Positions 9,804 to 17,737 of a stretch of DNA of 64,000 bases are shown here, one piece after another. Each line of letters opens with the position of its first letter. The first letter of the stretch is position 1. Origin of the DNA: Acinetobacter chinensis (GTDB taxonomy: Bacteria; Pseudomonadota; Gammaproteobacteria; Pseudomonadales; Moraxellaceae); assembly GCF_002165375.2 (NCBI RefSeq), contig NZ_CP032134.1:3162001-3226000 (forward strand). Direction: 5' to 3'. Under the pieces are notes generated by a model that had not been told where the DNA came from, did not search any database, and saw only the letters and a list, made by a program, of their open reading frames with translations. A program made the position numbers and the translations under genes.

Positions 9804-10577
9804 TCAATCGAAATATTCAGGTTTTTGATTGTTTAACCTCAGATATTTAAACAAAGCAGATACACCCAGCACACTCCAGAAGAAACAAGGTATGGCAACA
9901 ACCAGAACAGTCACCAATGACTGGGCTGAGAATGAGTTAAACTGCATTTTCCAGCTGAATAAAGAAATAAAGCACAACAAAATCATGCTCCAGTAAATAA
10001 ACATTTTCTGGGTGTGATTCTGGTTTTCAGGTAACTGAGATACAGGCATTTTATAAATAAACATCATCACAACCCATAATCCCAATACGCCACTTAAATA
10101 TTGCAGAAACTTAAACACAGGAATGCTGATATTCCCCAGATATAACATTTGTTGTAAAAAAGACATCTGTTGAACAAAAAAACCTGTTTTATGGGTAAAG
10201 GCATCCCAGGCAATATGAGTCAAAATACCTAAAAAAATTGATATCACAATAATCCAAATATTTTTCATGCAGTATGAAAGCCAGTCATGATGCTGAAAAA
10301 CAATAAAACGCTGTCGTAAAAAATAAGGAAGATGCTCTATGAACTGATCACGGATCACGATGTGGATGAACAATGCCAGAATGATGCTGACAGGAATATC
10401 TACAAGGAATATCCCCGCAAAATGGTGTCCAAAATCCCCCTGCATTTTCATTCTTAAAAAATATTCAAAATCAGGAGCCATACAACCAAGAATCAGTCCT
10501 GTAGCAGACAGTTGTTGTTTTTGTAACCATGGCCTGAACAGTAAAGTTGCCACAGTATGAGAAAAAGTAAATGGCAT
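9804..10577 (-). CDS. DUF4184 family membrane protein
   Basis: The 257-aa sequence opens with the DUF4184 signature MPFTFSHTVATLLF and GCMAPDFEYFLR, with conserved His and Asp residues that could bind metal, followed by five or so hydrophobic segments, including AHIAWDAFTHKTG-like histidine-rich loops. These features recall the zinc-dependent membrane phospholipase C/hydrolase fold of the related YdjM/DUF457 proteins, but no reaction is established. It is encoded convergently to recG, with the stop codons touching, and divergently from comF. Confidence 0.85.
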   Translation of the reverse strand: MPFTFSHTVATLLFRPWLQKQQLSATGLILGCMAPDFEYFLRMKMQGDFGHHFAGIFLVDIPVSIILALFIHIVIRDQFIEHLPYFLRQRFIVFQHHDWLSYCMKNIWIIVISIFLGILTHIAWDAFTHKTGFFVQQMSFLQQMLYLGNISIPVFKFLQYLSGVLGLWVVMMFIYKMPVSQLPENQNHTQKMFIYWSMILLCFISLFSWKMQFNSFSAQSLVTVLVVAIPCFFWSVLGVSALFKYLRLNNQKPEYFD

Positions 10578-10686
10578 GGAATTTTTACACTGTAGAGTAA
10601 TTCAATTTTTTAATTTTCATAGTGAATAAGCTTTATTCTAAATTATACTGTACAAAATTTATTTAAAATAAAAAATCAGAATAAAA

Positions 10687-11370
10687 ATGCTCTCATTCAT
10701 CAACCAACTGCTTAATAAAGGTGTACAAAGCATCTCCCCTTGCCTGCTCTGTGGCATAGACCATCAGCAGCAGCATTCTCTTTGCAACGATTGCTGGGAA
10801 CAACTGCCGTGGTACAAGCAACACATCCAGCGTCATGAACACAGCATCCTTTGCGCACACCATTATGACTTTCCCATGAACCGGATTATTCAGACTTATA
10901 AATATGAACAGCAGCTCCAGTATCAGAATCTTCTCGCACGCAGCTTACTGAATTTAAGAACTCCCAAAGTTCACGCCATTGTCCCCATGCCCATTTCCAC
11001 AGAACGACTCAAAGAACGTGGCTATAACCAGATGTTGATCATTGCAAAAATTATGGCGAGAGAACTGAAAATCCCTGTATGGCAACCTGTGATCCGTGCA
11101 GCGCAATATTCACAAAAAGGCTTAAGTCGCATCGAACGACTGGAAAATATCGAAGAACAGTTTCAGATCATTCCAGCAGAAAAACGGAAATATAAAAAAG
11201 TACTGATCATTGATGATGTCGTAACAACAGGAAGTTCAATTCATGCACTCAGCCAAGCCTTAGAAAAACTTGGCTGTCAGCAAATTTATACCGCATGTAT
11301 TGCAGCAGGAGGAATTAAAAGACAATCTCAGCCTGGAGAAGTAGAGATCAATTTCAAAGAAAATGATTAA
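10687..11370 (+). CDS. comF: ComF family protein (phosphoribosyltransferase-like)
   Basis: This 227-aa protein has an N-terminal four-cysteine zinc-binding region (CLLCG...CNDCW, residues about 19-37) and a C-terminal type I phosphoribosyltransferase domain with the PRPP loop VLIIDDVVTTGSS (about 175-188). ComF is needed for late steps of DNA uptake in naturally competent bacteria such as Acinetobacter and Haemophilus, probably in the cytoplasm with PriA and the transport channel. No ribosome binding site is obvious before the ATG. The gene stands alone and is followed by a 380-bp palindrome-rich gap. Confidence 0.9.
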   Translation: MLSFINQLLNKGVQSISPCLLCGIDHQQQHSLCNDCWEQLPWYKQHIQRHEHSILCAHHYDFPMNRIIQTYKYEQQLQYQNLLARSLLNLRTPKVHAIVPMPISTERLKERGYNQMLIIAKIMARELKIPVWQPVIRAAQYSQKGLSRIERLENIEEQFQIIPAEKRKYKKVLIIDDVVTTGSSIHALSQALEKLGCQQIYTACIAAGGIKRQSQPGEVEINFKEND

Positions 11371-11540
11371 TCGATGTTATGTAGTAACATCAAAATATTT
11401 TTGTTTCTCAATAAAACTGGATACGAGATAACGTCATCCGCAACGTATTTGAGGCATGAGCCAGTCATGGCGCAAGATCTTTAAGTTAATGTTTCTGCAA
11501 TATATCAATCAAAAGATGGTGGTTGGCGAGTTTTTCGGTG

Positions 11541-11653
11541 AGGAGCAACGCTCCGCAAGGTGGTTTTCTTGCGAAGCTTCGCTTCTCATTTTGCCTAAAC
11601 AAAAGTGTGGTCGAGCCTGAGCCAGTTAAAGCACTGCTTTAACGAAGCGCAAG
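11541..11653. repeat. palindrome-rich intergenic element
   Basis: The 383-bp gap between comF and the NUDIX gene (11371-11753) has no credible gene. It holds several palindromes: GGAGC-AAC-GCTCC (11542-11554), GCGAAGCTTCGC (11571-11582) and GTTAAAGCACTGCTTTAAC (11625-11643). The last is followed by GAAGCGCAAG. A closely similar hairpin plus GCAGCGCAAG occurs after corA (14002-14033), so this is probably a dispersed REP-like unit. Confidence 0.5.
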
Positions 11654-11753
11654 ACGTAGTGGCTAATCCCTAAATCAAAACTTTTGATGTAAGACTCCGT
11701 CAAACAAGTTTAAAACTGTCTTAAAAGATGTATTTCTTTTAAAGTGTTTAATA

Positions 11754-12152
11754 TCAATGATTAACAAGATTTTCCTTACACCACGGAATCACCACTTCAT
11801 TCGTCAAAGGTGCAAGCCAGGTTGGATCTTCATCCAGATCAATCCATTTCATCTCAGCAATTTCAGCATCAATCTGCGGTACCTGATCCAGACTGACCTG
11901 ATAGACATAGCTGACCAGTTGATGCCCTGCTTCATTGGCAGCCTGCGTTTCAAAACGTCCAACAAACTGCTCAATTTCTGCATTCACACTGATTTCTTCA
12001 GCTATTTCACGAATCATGGTCTGTTCAGGAGCTTCATCTGGTTCCAGTTTTCCACCGACCTGCATAAAGAACTGCGTATTTTTCTTTCGGACCAGGAGCA
12101 GTTGATTCTGTTCATTTAAAATAATGGCAGCTGCAACAGTGATGATATTCAT
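11754..12152 (-). CDS. NUDIX hydrolase
   Basis: This 132-aa protein has a complete NUDIX box, GGKLEPDEAPEQ followed by REIAEE, near residue 40, the magnesium-binding site for hydrolysing nucleoside diphosphate-X substrates. It is MutT-sized, so oxidised or non-canonical dNTPs are plausible substrates, but the sequence does not decide this. The ATG at 12152 is where the family beta-strand MNIITVAAAIIL begins; an in-frame TTG at 12179 has no better ribosome site. It lies 78 bp downstream of the LOG gene on the same strand. The spacer carries two tandem palindromes matching the NrdR box, suggesting its own regulated promoter. Confidence 0.9.
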   Translation of the reverse strand: MNIITVAAAIILNEQNQLLLVRKKNTQFFMQVGGKLEPDEAPEQTMIREIAEEISVNAEIEQFVGRFETQAANEAGHQLVSYVYQVSLDQVPQIDAEIAEMKWIDLDEDPTWLAPLTNEVVIPWCKENLVNH

Positions 12153-12173
12153 AAAATTAAAACAGAGGATAAA

Positions 12174-12220
12174 ACACAATATATTGTGACATTTCTAAAA
12201 ATAAAAACAATATATTGTGC
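12174..12220 (-). promoter_or_regulatory. tandem NrdR-box-like operator upstream of the NUDIX gene
   Basis: Two near-identical palindromes, CACAATATATTGTG (12175-12188, perfect) and AACAATATATTGTG (12206-12219), are exactly 31 bp apart centre to centre. Both match the NrdR box consensus acaCwAtATaTwGtgt, and the three-helical-turn spacing is that of known paired NrdR operators at ribonucleotide reductase promoters. They sit 23-67 bp upstream of the NUDIX start and downstream of the LOG stop. The palindromes lack a GC-rich stem and a T-run, so they are not a terminator. Confidence 0.7.
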
Positions 12221-12230
12221 CAAAACTTAT

Positions 12231-12830
12231 TTACGCCAGTTTATCCAAAGCCTGCCGTTCCTGCGCACCCCATTTCGGTTCAGGTGCAATATAACGCTCA
12301 AACTGCTCCAGTATAACCTCGACCGAATCGGATTGAATCAACGCCTCAGTAAAGCGACTTTTCGTAAAACCTTTATCGGTACTCAACTGGATAAACTTCA
12401 GTAAATCATCATAAAAACCATTCACATTTAAAAATGCACAAGGCTTTAAGTGGATACCCAACTGCGCCCAGGTCCACTGTTCAAAAATCTCTTCCCAGGT
12501 TCCAGGACCACCTGGCAACGCAATAAAGGCATCAGACAGTTCTGACATTTTAGTTTTACGTTCATGCATATCTTTAACCACATGCAGCTCAGTCAGATGT
12601 GGATGTGCAAGCTCTGCATCCACAAGATTCTGCGGGATAACACCAATCACTCGACCACCGGCTTCCAGAGCACTGTCCGCAACTACGCCCATCAAACCTG
12701 AACGACCACCACCATATACCAGGGTTTTTCCTGCCTGAGCAATTTTACGACCGGTATTCTGCGCATTTTCAAGGAAGATTGAATCGGTTCCCATTGAGGA
12801 ACCACAGAAAACTGCTATCGAATTCATCAT
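12231..12830 (-). CDS. LOG family protein (putative nucleotide 5'-monophosphate phosphoribohydrolase)
   Basis: The 199-aa protein carries the LOG signature PGGPGTWEE (about residue 110) and the Rossmann-like nucleotide-binding GGGRSGLMG. LOG-family enzymes release the base from cytokinin riboside monophosphates or AMP; bacterial members are cytoplasmic and often called TIGR00730 family. The start has two consecutive ATG codons, with GGTGA seven bases upstream of the first. It is transcribed divergently from corA and upstream of the NUDIX gene, with a 78-bp spacer holding the NrdR-like boxes, so the two genes need not be co-transcribed. Confidence 0.92.
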   Translation of the reverse strand: MMNSIAVFCGSSMGTDSIFLENAQNTGRKIAQAGKTLVYGGGRSGLMGVVADSALEAGGRVIGVIPQNLVDAELAHPHLTELHVVKDMHERKTKMSELSDAFIALPGGPGTWEEIFEQWTWAQLGIHLKPCAFLNVNGFYDDLLKFIQLSTDKGFTKSRFTEALIQSDSVEVILEQFERYIAPEPKWGAQERQALDKLA

Positions 12831-12983
12831 TTTTTCACCATGTTATACATCTGTCATGCCACTGCATTAAACTTCAGGCAGATTTTTTAATAAAATAACG
12901 TTTCGATCAGTGTTTTTATTTAAATCCTTGTCTAAAATACATGCATCAACATCAACCATACTGCGCAAAGGAGAAAAGACGGC

Positions 12984-13997
12984 ATGCTTGAAGCCTTTTA
13001 CGCCACAGAGCGCGGTAGCCTGGAAGATGCCACTATTAACGGTGGCTTCGACCTGCATCAGGATCTTGTCTGGCTGGATCTGATTGCACCTTCGCAGGAA
13101 GAACAGCAATGGATTATGGACGCATATGATCAGAATTTACCTACACTGAAATCACTTGAAGATATTTCATCCTCTGCCCGATTCTATCGCGATGATGACG
13201 GTATTTTACATATCAGCACCTATTTTTTAACGAAAAATAAAAACTTCCTGCTTGATGGCGAAACTGATGACAATTCCAGTATTTTAGCCACAGTCCAGAC
13301 AGTTGCTTTTATTCTGCACAAAGAACGCCTGTTTACCATGCGTGGTGAAAAACTGGTGGCGTTCCGGGCTTTTCGTGCCCGTGCCCGACGCAATGATTAC
13401 GATATTGACTACAAAGATCCGACCTGGATTTTATTAGGTCTGCTTGAAGCCAAGCTGGATGAGCTTGCGGATATCCTGGAAGATATCCACAAGGATCTGG
13501 AAAAGTATTCCACAGAAGTACTGAATAACCGTCACAGGGAAATGATTCTGGACCTGGATGACATGATTACCCGACTGGCTCAACTCGAAGACATGCTCGG
13601 AAAAGCACAGCTATGTCTGATTGATCTACGCCGTGTTCTGACTTTCTTATCACGTCCACGTGCGCTGGGAAGTCACATCTATGATGCTGACATCCGAGAG
13701 CTCAGTGAAGATGTACGATCACTGGTGGAGCACGATGCGTTCCTGTTCCAGAAAGTCCGATTCCTGCTGGATACAACTTCCGGATTCATTAACACCGAAC
13801 AGAACGATACGATCCGTCGATTCTCCATCTTACCGAGTATGCTTGCACCACCAATGCTGGTTGCCAGTATCTATGGCATGAATACAGATGTTCTGCCGTT
13901 TGCGCATGGCACAACCAGCTTTATTGTCGTCAGTCTTATTCTGGTCGCTTTCTTCATTGGTCCACTGATTTACTTCAGATGGAAAAAATGGATTTGA
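12984..13997 (+). CDS. corA: CorA family divalent cation transporter
   Basis: This 337-aa protein has a large acidic cytoplasmic N-terminal domain with a long coiled-coil helix (about residues 150-260) and two C-terminal membrane helices. The first helix ends with the selectivity motif YGMNTDVLPF, which has the invariant GMN. CorA pentamers import Mg2+ (and Co2+ or Ni2+); some relatives are ZntB-type zinc exporters. The usual E. coli-like MPEL loop is replaced by an FAHGTTSF stretch, as in many ZntB-like proteins, so the ion is uncertain. GGAG lies 12 bases upstream of the ATG. A shared terminator follows. Confidence 0.88.
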   Translation: MLEAFYATERGSLEDATINGGFDLHQDLVWLDLIAPSQEEQQWIMDAYDQNLPTLKSLEDISSSARFYRDDDGILHISTYFLTKNKNFLLDGETDDNSSILATVQTVAFILHKERLFTMRGEKLVAFRAFRARARRNDYDIDYKDPTWILLGLLEAKLDELADILEDIHKDLEKYSTEVLNNRHREMILDLDDMITRLAQLEDMLGKAQLCLIDLRRVLTFLSRPRALGSHIYDADIRELSEDVRSLVEHDAFLFQKVRFLLDTTSGFINTEQNDTIRRFSILPSMLAPPMLVASIYGMNTDVLPFAHGTTSFIVVSLILVAFFIGPLIYFRWKKWI

Positions 13998-14001
13998 GCA
14001 A

Positions 14002-14033
14002 GCTTTGAAGCATTGCTTCAAAGCGCAGCGCAA
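14002..14033. repeat. REP-like hairpin after corA
   Basis: A perfect inverted repeat with 11-bp arms around a single central T (14002-14024) starts five bases after the corA stop. It is followed by GCAGCGCAAG, matching the unit at 11625-11653 in both hairpin core and 3' flank. Confidence 0.5.
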
Positions 14034-14073
14034 GAAATGCACGTTATTTGTTAAAGACCAATTTAAATCCAAT

Positions 14074-14099
14074 AAAAAAGCACCCTTCGGTGCTTTTTT
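14074..14099. terminator. bidirectional terminator between corA and mlaB
   Basis: AAAAAAGCACC, a CTTC loop, then GGTGCTTTTTT forms an 11-bp stem flanked by A- and T-runs. It can stop transcripts from corA on the plus strand and the mla operon on the minus strand. Confidence 0.9.
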
Positions 14100-14105
14100 A
14101 TTGCG

Positions 14106-14393
14106 TCAGATGAGTTTTAAAGCATCCTGCAAATGACAGGCCTGGATGATTTTCATCATTTTTTCAGGAACTGACTTAAACTGAAGTCCTGTTGCCGCTG
14201 GTGTCTGTCGAAGCCAGCGCACTAATACCGCAAGTGCCAGTGTGCTGCCCTGTTCAAGCTGACTCAGGTTAACCACAACAGGAAACTGCTGTTGAGCCTG
14301 TATCAGTTTAATGCCCTGCTGATAATATTGCTCAGCATTGGTATCGTCTATTGTTCCAGAAACTTTCAATTCCTGATCAATGAATTCAATCAT
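14106..14393 (-). CDS. mlaB: MlaB, STAS-domain subunit of the Mla phospholipid ABC transporter
   Basis: This 95-aa STAS-domain protein is the last gene of an mlaFEDCB operon. MlaB binds the ATPase MlaF in the cytoplasm and stabilises and activates the MlaFEDB complex. The sequence shows the short beta/alpha STAS pattern (FPVVVNLSQLEQGSTLALAV) with a serine/threonine pair in the switch loop. It follows mlaC by 12 bp and precedes the bidirectional terminator. Identity rests mostly on gene order and length, because STAS domains diverge strongly. Confidence 0.9.
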   Translation of the reverse strand: MIEFIDQELKVSGTIDDTNAEQYYQQGIKLIQAQQQFPVVVNLSQLEQGSTLALAVLVRWLRQTPAATGLQFKSVPEKMMKIIQACHLQDALKLI

Positions 14394-14405
14394 TGTCCAC
14401 CTGTC

Positions 14406-15032
14406 TTATTTTTTATCAACCGCTGCTTCTGCATCCGGTTTGAAGTTGGCAATTGCCTTATCCAGGTTATTACCATTACGTTTTACAGTTGCAGCAAACT
14501 GGTTACGGAACTGAAGACCAAGATCAATACCTGATACATTGATATTACGGATTTTCCACTGACTGCCTTTATCCGCCAGCTGGAAAGCCACAGGAATTTT
14601 TTCGCCTTTATTAATGAAATCAATAGTGACTACAGGATTTTTGCTCTCAGTTTTTCTGTATGGACGCATGCTGTAAGTCTGATTTGAATATTTCGCAAAA
14701 GCACTGCCGTAGTTTTCAATCAGTGTTTCACGGAAATTTTTCTCAAACTGAGCGCGCTGAGCTGGACTGCTGCTCTGAGCATAAGTACCCATGACTGTGC
14801 GGGTAAATGCCTGAGAATCAATATGCGGATCCAGTTTCTGACGAACAATCGCCTTCACTGCAGCAGGATTATTCTGCAGTTTTGCATGATCATCCTTAAG
14901 ACTGGAAATCAGACCATCTGCTACACGCTTGATAAAATCAGGTGGTGCTTCAGCTGGCGCAGCCATAGCTGTACCTGCAATCATCGTGGAAAGAATACTT
15001 ACTGCAAGCGTTTGTTTAATCAGTGTATTCAC
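14406..15032 (-). CDS. mlaC: MlaC, periplasmic phospholipid-binding protein
   Basis: The product (208 aa from the GTG at 15032) has a signal peptide, MNTLIKQTLAVSILS ending at AMAA, then the MlaC/Ttg2D fold that shuttles one phospholipid between the outer-membrane MlaA complex and the inner-membrane MlaFEDB complex. The family segments RAQFEKNFRETLIENYG and VSGIDLGLQFRNQFAATV are present. The GTG is preferred because GAGGAG lies seven bases upstream; an in-frame TTG at 15047 is inside the ribosome site. It lies 18 bp after mlaD. Confidence 0.95.
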   Translation of the reverse strand: MNTLIKQTLAVSILSTMIAGTAMAAPAEAPPDFIKRVADGLISSLKDDHAKLQNNPAAVKAIVRQKLDPHIDSQAFTRTVMGTYAQSSSPAQRAQFEKNFRETLIENYGSAFAKYSNQTYSMRPYRKTESKNPVVTIDFINKGEKIPVAFQLADKGSQWKIRNINVSGIDLGLQFRNQFAATVKRNGNNLDKAIANFKPDAEAAVDKK

Positions 15033-15050
15033 TTTGATTCTCCTCAAAAA

Positions 15051-15734
15051 TTATTCAACAAATGACACTTCAGCATCTGCTGTCTCGGTAGAAGCGGACT
15101 CTTTAGACGCTCCACCTTCTGGCTTTTCATCTGATGATTTACCTGCACCACCAGTCACAAATTTGGTGATCAGGTCTTCAATTTCCATGGTGCTCTGTGT
15201 GTTCCCAATCTGATCACCACGTTTTAAGTAATTCAGACCGCCACCTGGTACAACTTTCAGGTATTTCTCACCCAGCAGACCATTGGTTGCTACCATTATG
15301 TAAGCATCTTCATCAATATTTGTGATGGATTTCATGTTACCAATCAGTTGCTGTTCCATTTCTTTTTGTTTCGCTGGATCAGCCTGTTCGTAATCACTGC
15401 TGTAACGGAGATCTTCCAGTGCATTCTGCTGCACCTGTTTCAACTGTTCTGCATTGAATGAAGTCAGGCTTCCATCCATTGTTATTTTTACGGTTGCAAG
15501 ACGGGTTACAGGATCAAGGGTAATCGAATCCACCTGCCCGACCTTTACACCACTCATGGCAACTTTGGCACGTGGCTTGATTCCATTGACGTTATCAAAG
15601 GTTGCTGTCAGCTTATAACTGTCTTTCAGATTTGTTCCGACCAGACCACTGACTTTCATTGCCAGGAAAAACATCGCAATACCGAAGATAACAACAAAAA
15701 TACCTACGGCCAGCTCACTTGTACGTGATTTCAT
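15051..15734 (-). CDS. mlaD: MlaD, MCE-domain substrate-binding subunit
   Basis: This 227-aa protein has one N-terminal membrane anchor (AVGIFVVIFGIAMFFLAMKV), then an MCE domain (about residues 35-115) with VNGIKPRAKVAMSGVKVGQV. It forms a periplasmic hexameric ring on the MlaFEDB complex through which phospholipids pass. The central region and the Ser/Glu-rich C-terminal tail (about residues 195-227) are longer than in E. coli MlaD (183 aa), as is typical for Acinetobacter. The start overlaps the mlaE stop by one base (TAATG), indicating translational coupling. Confidence 0.95.
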   Translation of the reverse strand: MKSRTSELAVGIFVVIFGIAMFFLAMKVSGLVGTNLKDSYKLTATFDNVNGIKPRAKVAMSGVKVGQVDSITLDPVTRLATVKITMDGSLTSFNAEQLKQVQQNALEDLRYSSDYEQADPAKQKEMEQQLIGNMKSITNIDEDAYIMVATNGLLGEKYLKVVPGGGLNYLKRGDQIGNTQSTMEIEDLITKFVTGGAGKSSDEKPEGGASKESASTETADAEVSFVE

Positions 15735-16513
15735 TAAACACCTCCAAACATGACCGCAGTCAACACAAAATCAAAACCCAGTACACACAGTGATGAATAC
15801 ACCACTGTCCGTGTTGTGGATGTTGCAATACCTTCAGATGTCGGCTCACAGGCATAGCCCTGATATACCGCAATCCATGTACATATCAATGCAAAAACAA
15901 AACTTTTAATGACAGTGCCGTTCAGGATGTCCTTATAAAACTGGACGGTATTTTCCATACCACTCCAGTAAGAGCCTTCATCTGCTCCCAGGAAGTCCAC
16001 ACCCACCATCTTGCCCCCCATAATGCCCACTGCAGCGAAGATGACAGAAAGCATGGGTAAACTGAAAATACCTGCCCAAAGTCTTGGTGAAATCACTCTT
16101 TTTAAAGGATCCACACCAATCATTTCCATACTGGAGAGCTGTTCAGTCGCTTTCATCAGACCAATTTCAGCGGTCAGCGCAGAACCTGCACGACCTGCAA
16201 AAAGTAATGCTGCAACCACAGGTGCAAGTTCACGCAGCAGCGTCAGTGCAACTGCTGTTCCCAGCATCGCCTCACTGCCAAAAGTCACCAGAATGCTGTA
16301 CATCTGCAAGCCCAGTACTGCACCAATAAACAGCCCTGAAACCACAATGATCAGCAGTGACATGACACCGACACGATACATCTGATAGACAAACAGCTTT
16401 ACACCGATACGAGTGGGCATGGAGAACAGAATCTGAAGCAGCATTAACGTCGCAACGCCAATGCCACGTACCCGATCTATCACCCGACGACCCAGCAGAG
16501 CTATGGCATTCAT
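15734..16513 (-). CDS. mlaE: MlaE, permease subunit
   Basis: This 259-aa inner-membrane permease has five or so hydrophobic segments and the family stretches GLQMYSILVTFGSEAMLG, LLFAGRAGSALTAEIGLM and ATEQLSSMEMIGVDPLKRV. It forms the membrane channel of the MlaFEDB phospholipid transporter that maintains outer-membrane lipid asymmetry. It overlaps mlaF by four bases (ATGA) and mlaD by one. Confidence 0.96.
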   Translation of the reverse strand: MNAIALLGRRVIDRVRGIGVATLMLLQILFSMPTRIGVKLFVYQMYRVGVMSLLIIVVSGLFIGAVLGLQMYSILVTFGSEAMLGTAVALTLLRELAPVVAALLFAGRAGSALTAEIGLMKATEQLSSMEMIGVDPLKRVISPRLWAGIFSLPMLSVIFAAVGIMGGKMVGVDFLGADEGSYWSGMENTVQFYKDILNGTVIKSFVFALICTWIAVYQGYACEPTSEGIATSTTRTVVYSSLCVLGFDFVLTAVMFGGV

Positions 16514-17328
16514 GCCTTCACCTCATCACTTAAATAGGGTTTATGACTGAACTGATAATCCACCGGACCTTCAGCAGCACCGGTCAGGAACTGACGCACA
16601 AATGGAGACGCATGAGCTTTCAGTTCAGCTGGTGTACCTTCACCCTGAACCTTGCCTTCAGCAACCACATAAATATAGTCCGCAATCGACAGTGTTTCTT
16701 CCACATCATGCGAAACAATAATGGTGGTCAGATCCAGCGCTTCTCTTAAAGAGCGGATCAGGCGGGTCAGAACACCTTTCACAATCGGGTCCTGCCCTGC
16801 AAAAGGTTCATCATACATAATCAGTTCAGGATCAAGTGCAATGGCACGGGCAAGTGCGACACGACGGTTCATCCCGCCCGAAAGTTCAGAGGGCATAAAC
16901 TGCTCTGTACCACGCAGTCCAACAGATTCAAGTTTCAGTGCAACCAGTTCTGCAATCAGATGCTCAGGCAGTTTTGTGTGCGCACGGATAGGAAAAGCAA
17001 CGTTTTCATAGACTGACATGTCCGTAAACAGTGCGCCACTCTGAAACAGCATCCCCATACGGGCACGTGCTGCAAAAAGTTCCTGCCGTGACATCTGAGC
17101 AATATCTTTTCCATCCAGCAGTACCGCACCCTGATCAGGCGTCAGCTGTCCGCCGATCAGTCTGAGCAGCGTGGTTTTTCCTGTGCCTGATGGACCCATA
17201 ATCGCAGTGATCTGACCGCGACGGATGTTTATACTGACATTGTCATAGATGATTCTGTCGCCTCGCTTAAAACTCAGATTTTTCACCTCGATGAGTGTCT
17301 GAGCCTGTAGAGGTGTCTGATTATTCAT
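16510..17328 (-). CDS. mlaF: MlaF, ATP-binding subunit
   Basis: This 272-aa ABC ATPase has Walker A GPSGTGKTT (about residue 45), signature LSGGM (the MlaF form of LSGGQ), Walker B LIMYDEPFAGQDP and the H-loop SHDVEE. It powers the MlaFEDB phospholipid transporter from the cytoplasmic face. It is the first gene of the operon, with a candidate promoter 36-65 bp upstream. Confidence 0.96.
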   Translation of the reverse strand: MNNQTPLQAQTLIEVKNLSFKRGDRIIYDNVSINIRRGQITAIMGPSGTGKTTLLRLIGGQLTPDQGAVLLDGKDIAQMSRQELFAARARMGMLFQSGALFTDMSVYENVAFPIRAHTKLPEHLIAELVALKLESVGLRGTEQFMPSELSGGMNRRVALARAIALDPELIMYDEPFAGQDPIVKGVLTRLIRSLREALDLTTIIVSHDVEETLSIADYIYVVAEGKVQGEGTPAELKAHASPFVRQFLTGAAEGPVDYQFSHKPYLSDEVKA

Positions 17329-17363
17329 AGCTGAGCGTTATCCTGCATTTTTTCAGCATGCAT

Positions 17364-17393
17364 ACTATAAAGGATTGGAAGACAAAATGTTAC
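17364..17393 (-). promoter_or_regulatory. candidate promoter of the mla operon
   Basis: On the minus strand, GTAACA (17388-17393) and TATAGT (17364-17369) are 18 bp apart and resemble -35 and -10 hexamers; the -10 ends 36 bp before the mlaF ATG. Confidence 0.45.
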
Positions 17394-17488
17394 CTTGTAA
17401 AAAAAATGCAACTGTGTACTGATTGTTCTTACTTGCTTATTTTATTTATTTTTTGTGAGTATGAAATATCTAAAAATAAAACACTGTA

Positions 17489-17557
17489 TTACGCAAAATA
17501 GCTATACAGATAATAGGCAAGGTTACACAGCAGCAGAATCACACCGATATATGGCAT
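17489..17557 (-). CDS. possible 22-aa hydrophobic small protein
   Basis: Between the mla operon and the helicase gene (17329-17737, otherwise without a gene) a 23-codon frame starts with ATG 17557 and encodes MPYIGVILLLCNLAYYLYSYFA. An AGAGG lies five bases before the ATG. The peptide could span the membrane once. I do not recognise it. A good ribosome site and a strongly hydrophobic composition speak for it; the tiny size leaves chance possible. Confidence 0.4.
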   Translation of the reverse strand: MPYIGVILLLCNLAYYLYSYFA

Positions 17558-17686
17558 AAGCACCTCTTTTGCTGAACGGTTTAAAAATAACTGATGAATC
17601 ATATTGTTATTCGCATTTATCAAAACAAATTTAAAGTATGATCTAGTATACATTTACTTAGCAAAAGATCAATTATTAATCCCATA

Positions 17687-17716
17687 AAAAAAACCGGTGT
17701 TACCACCGGTTTTTTC
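17687..17716. terminator. terminator of the DEAD-box helicase gene
   Basis: ACCGGTG, a TTAC loop, then CACCGGT, flanked by A- and T-runs on both sides. It lies 22 bp past the helicase stop on the minus strand. Confidence 0.9.
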
Positions 17717-17737
17717 GATTTAACTTTAGAAATCAAA

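Noticed and set aside
12175..12219. Reading the two palindromes as a terminator of the LOG gene
   Set aside because: They are AT-rich, have no GC-rich stem or T-run, and match NrdR boxes in sequence and spacing.
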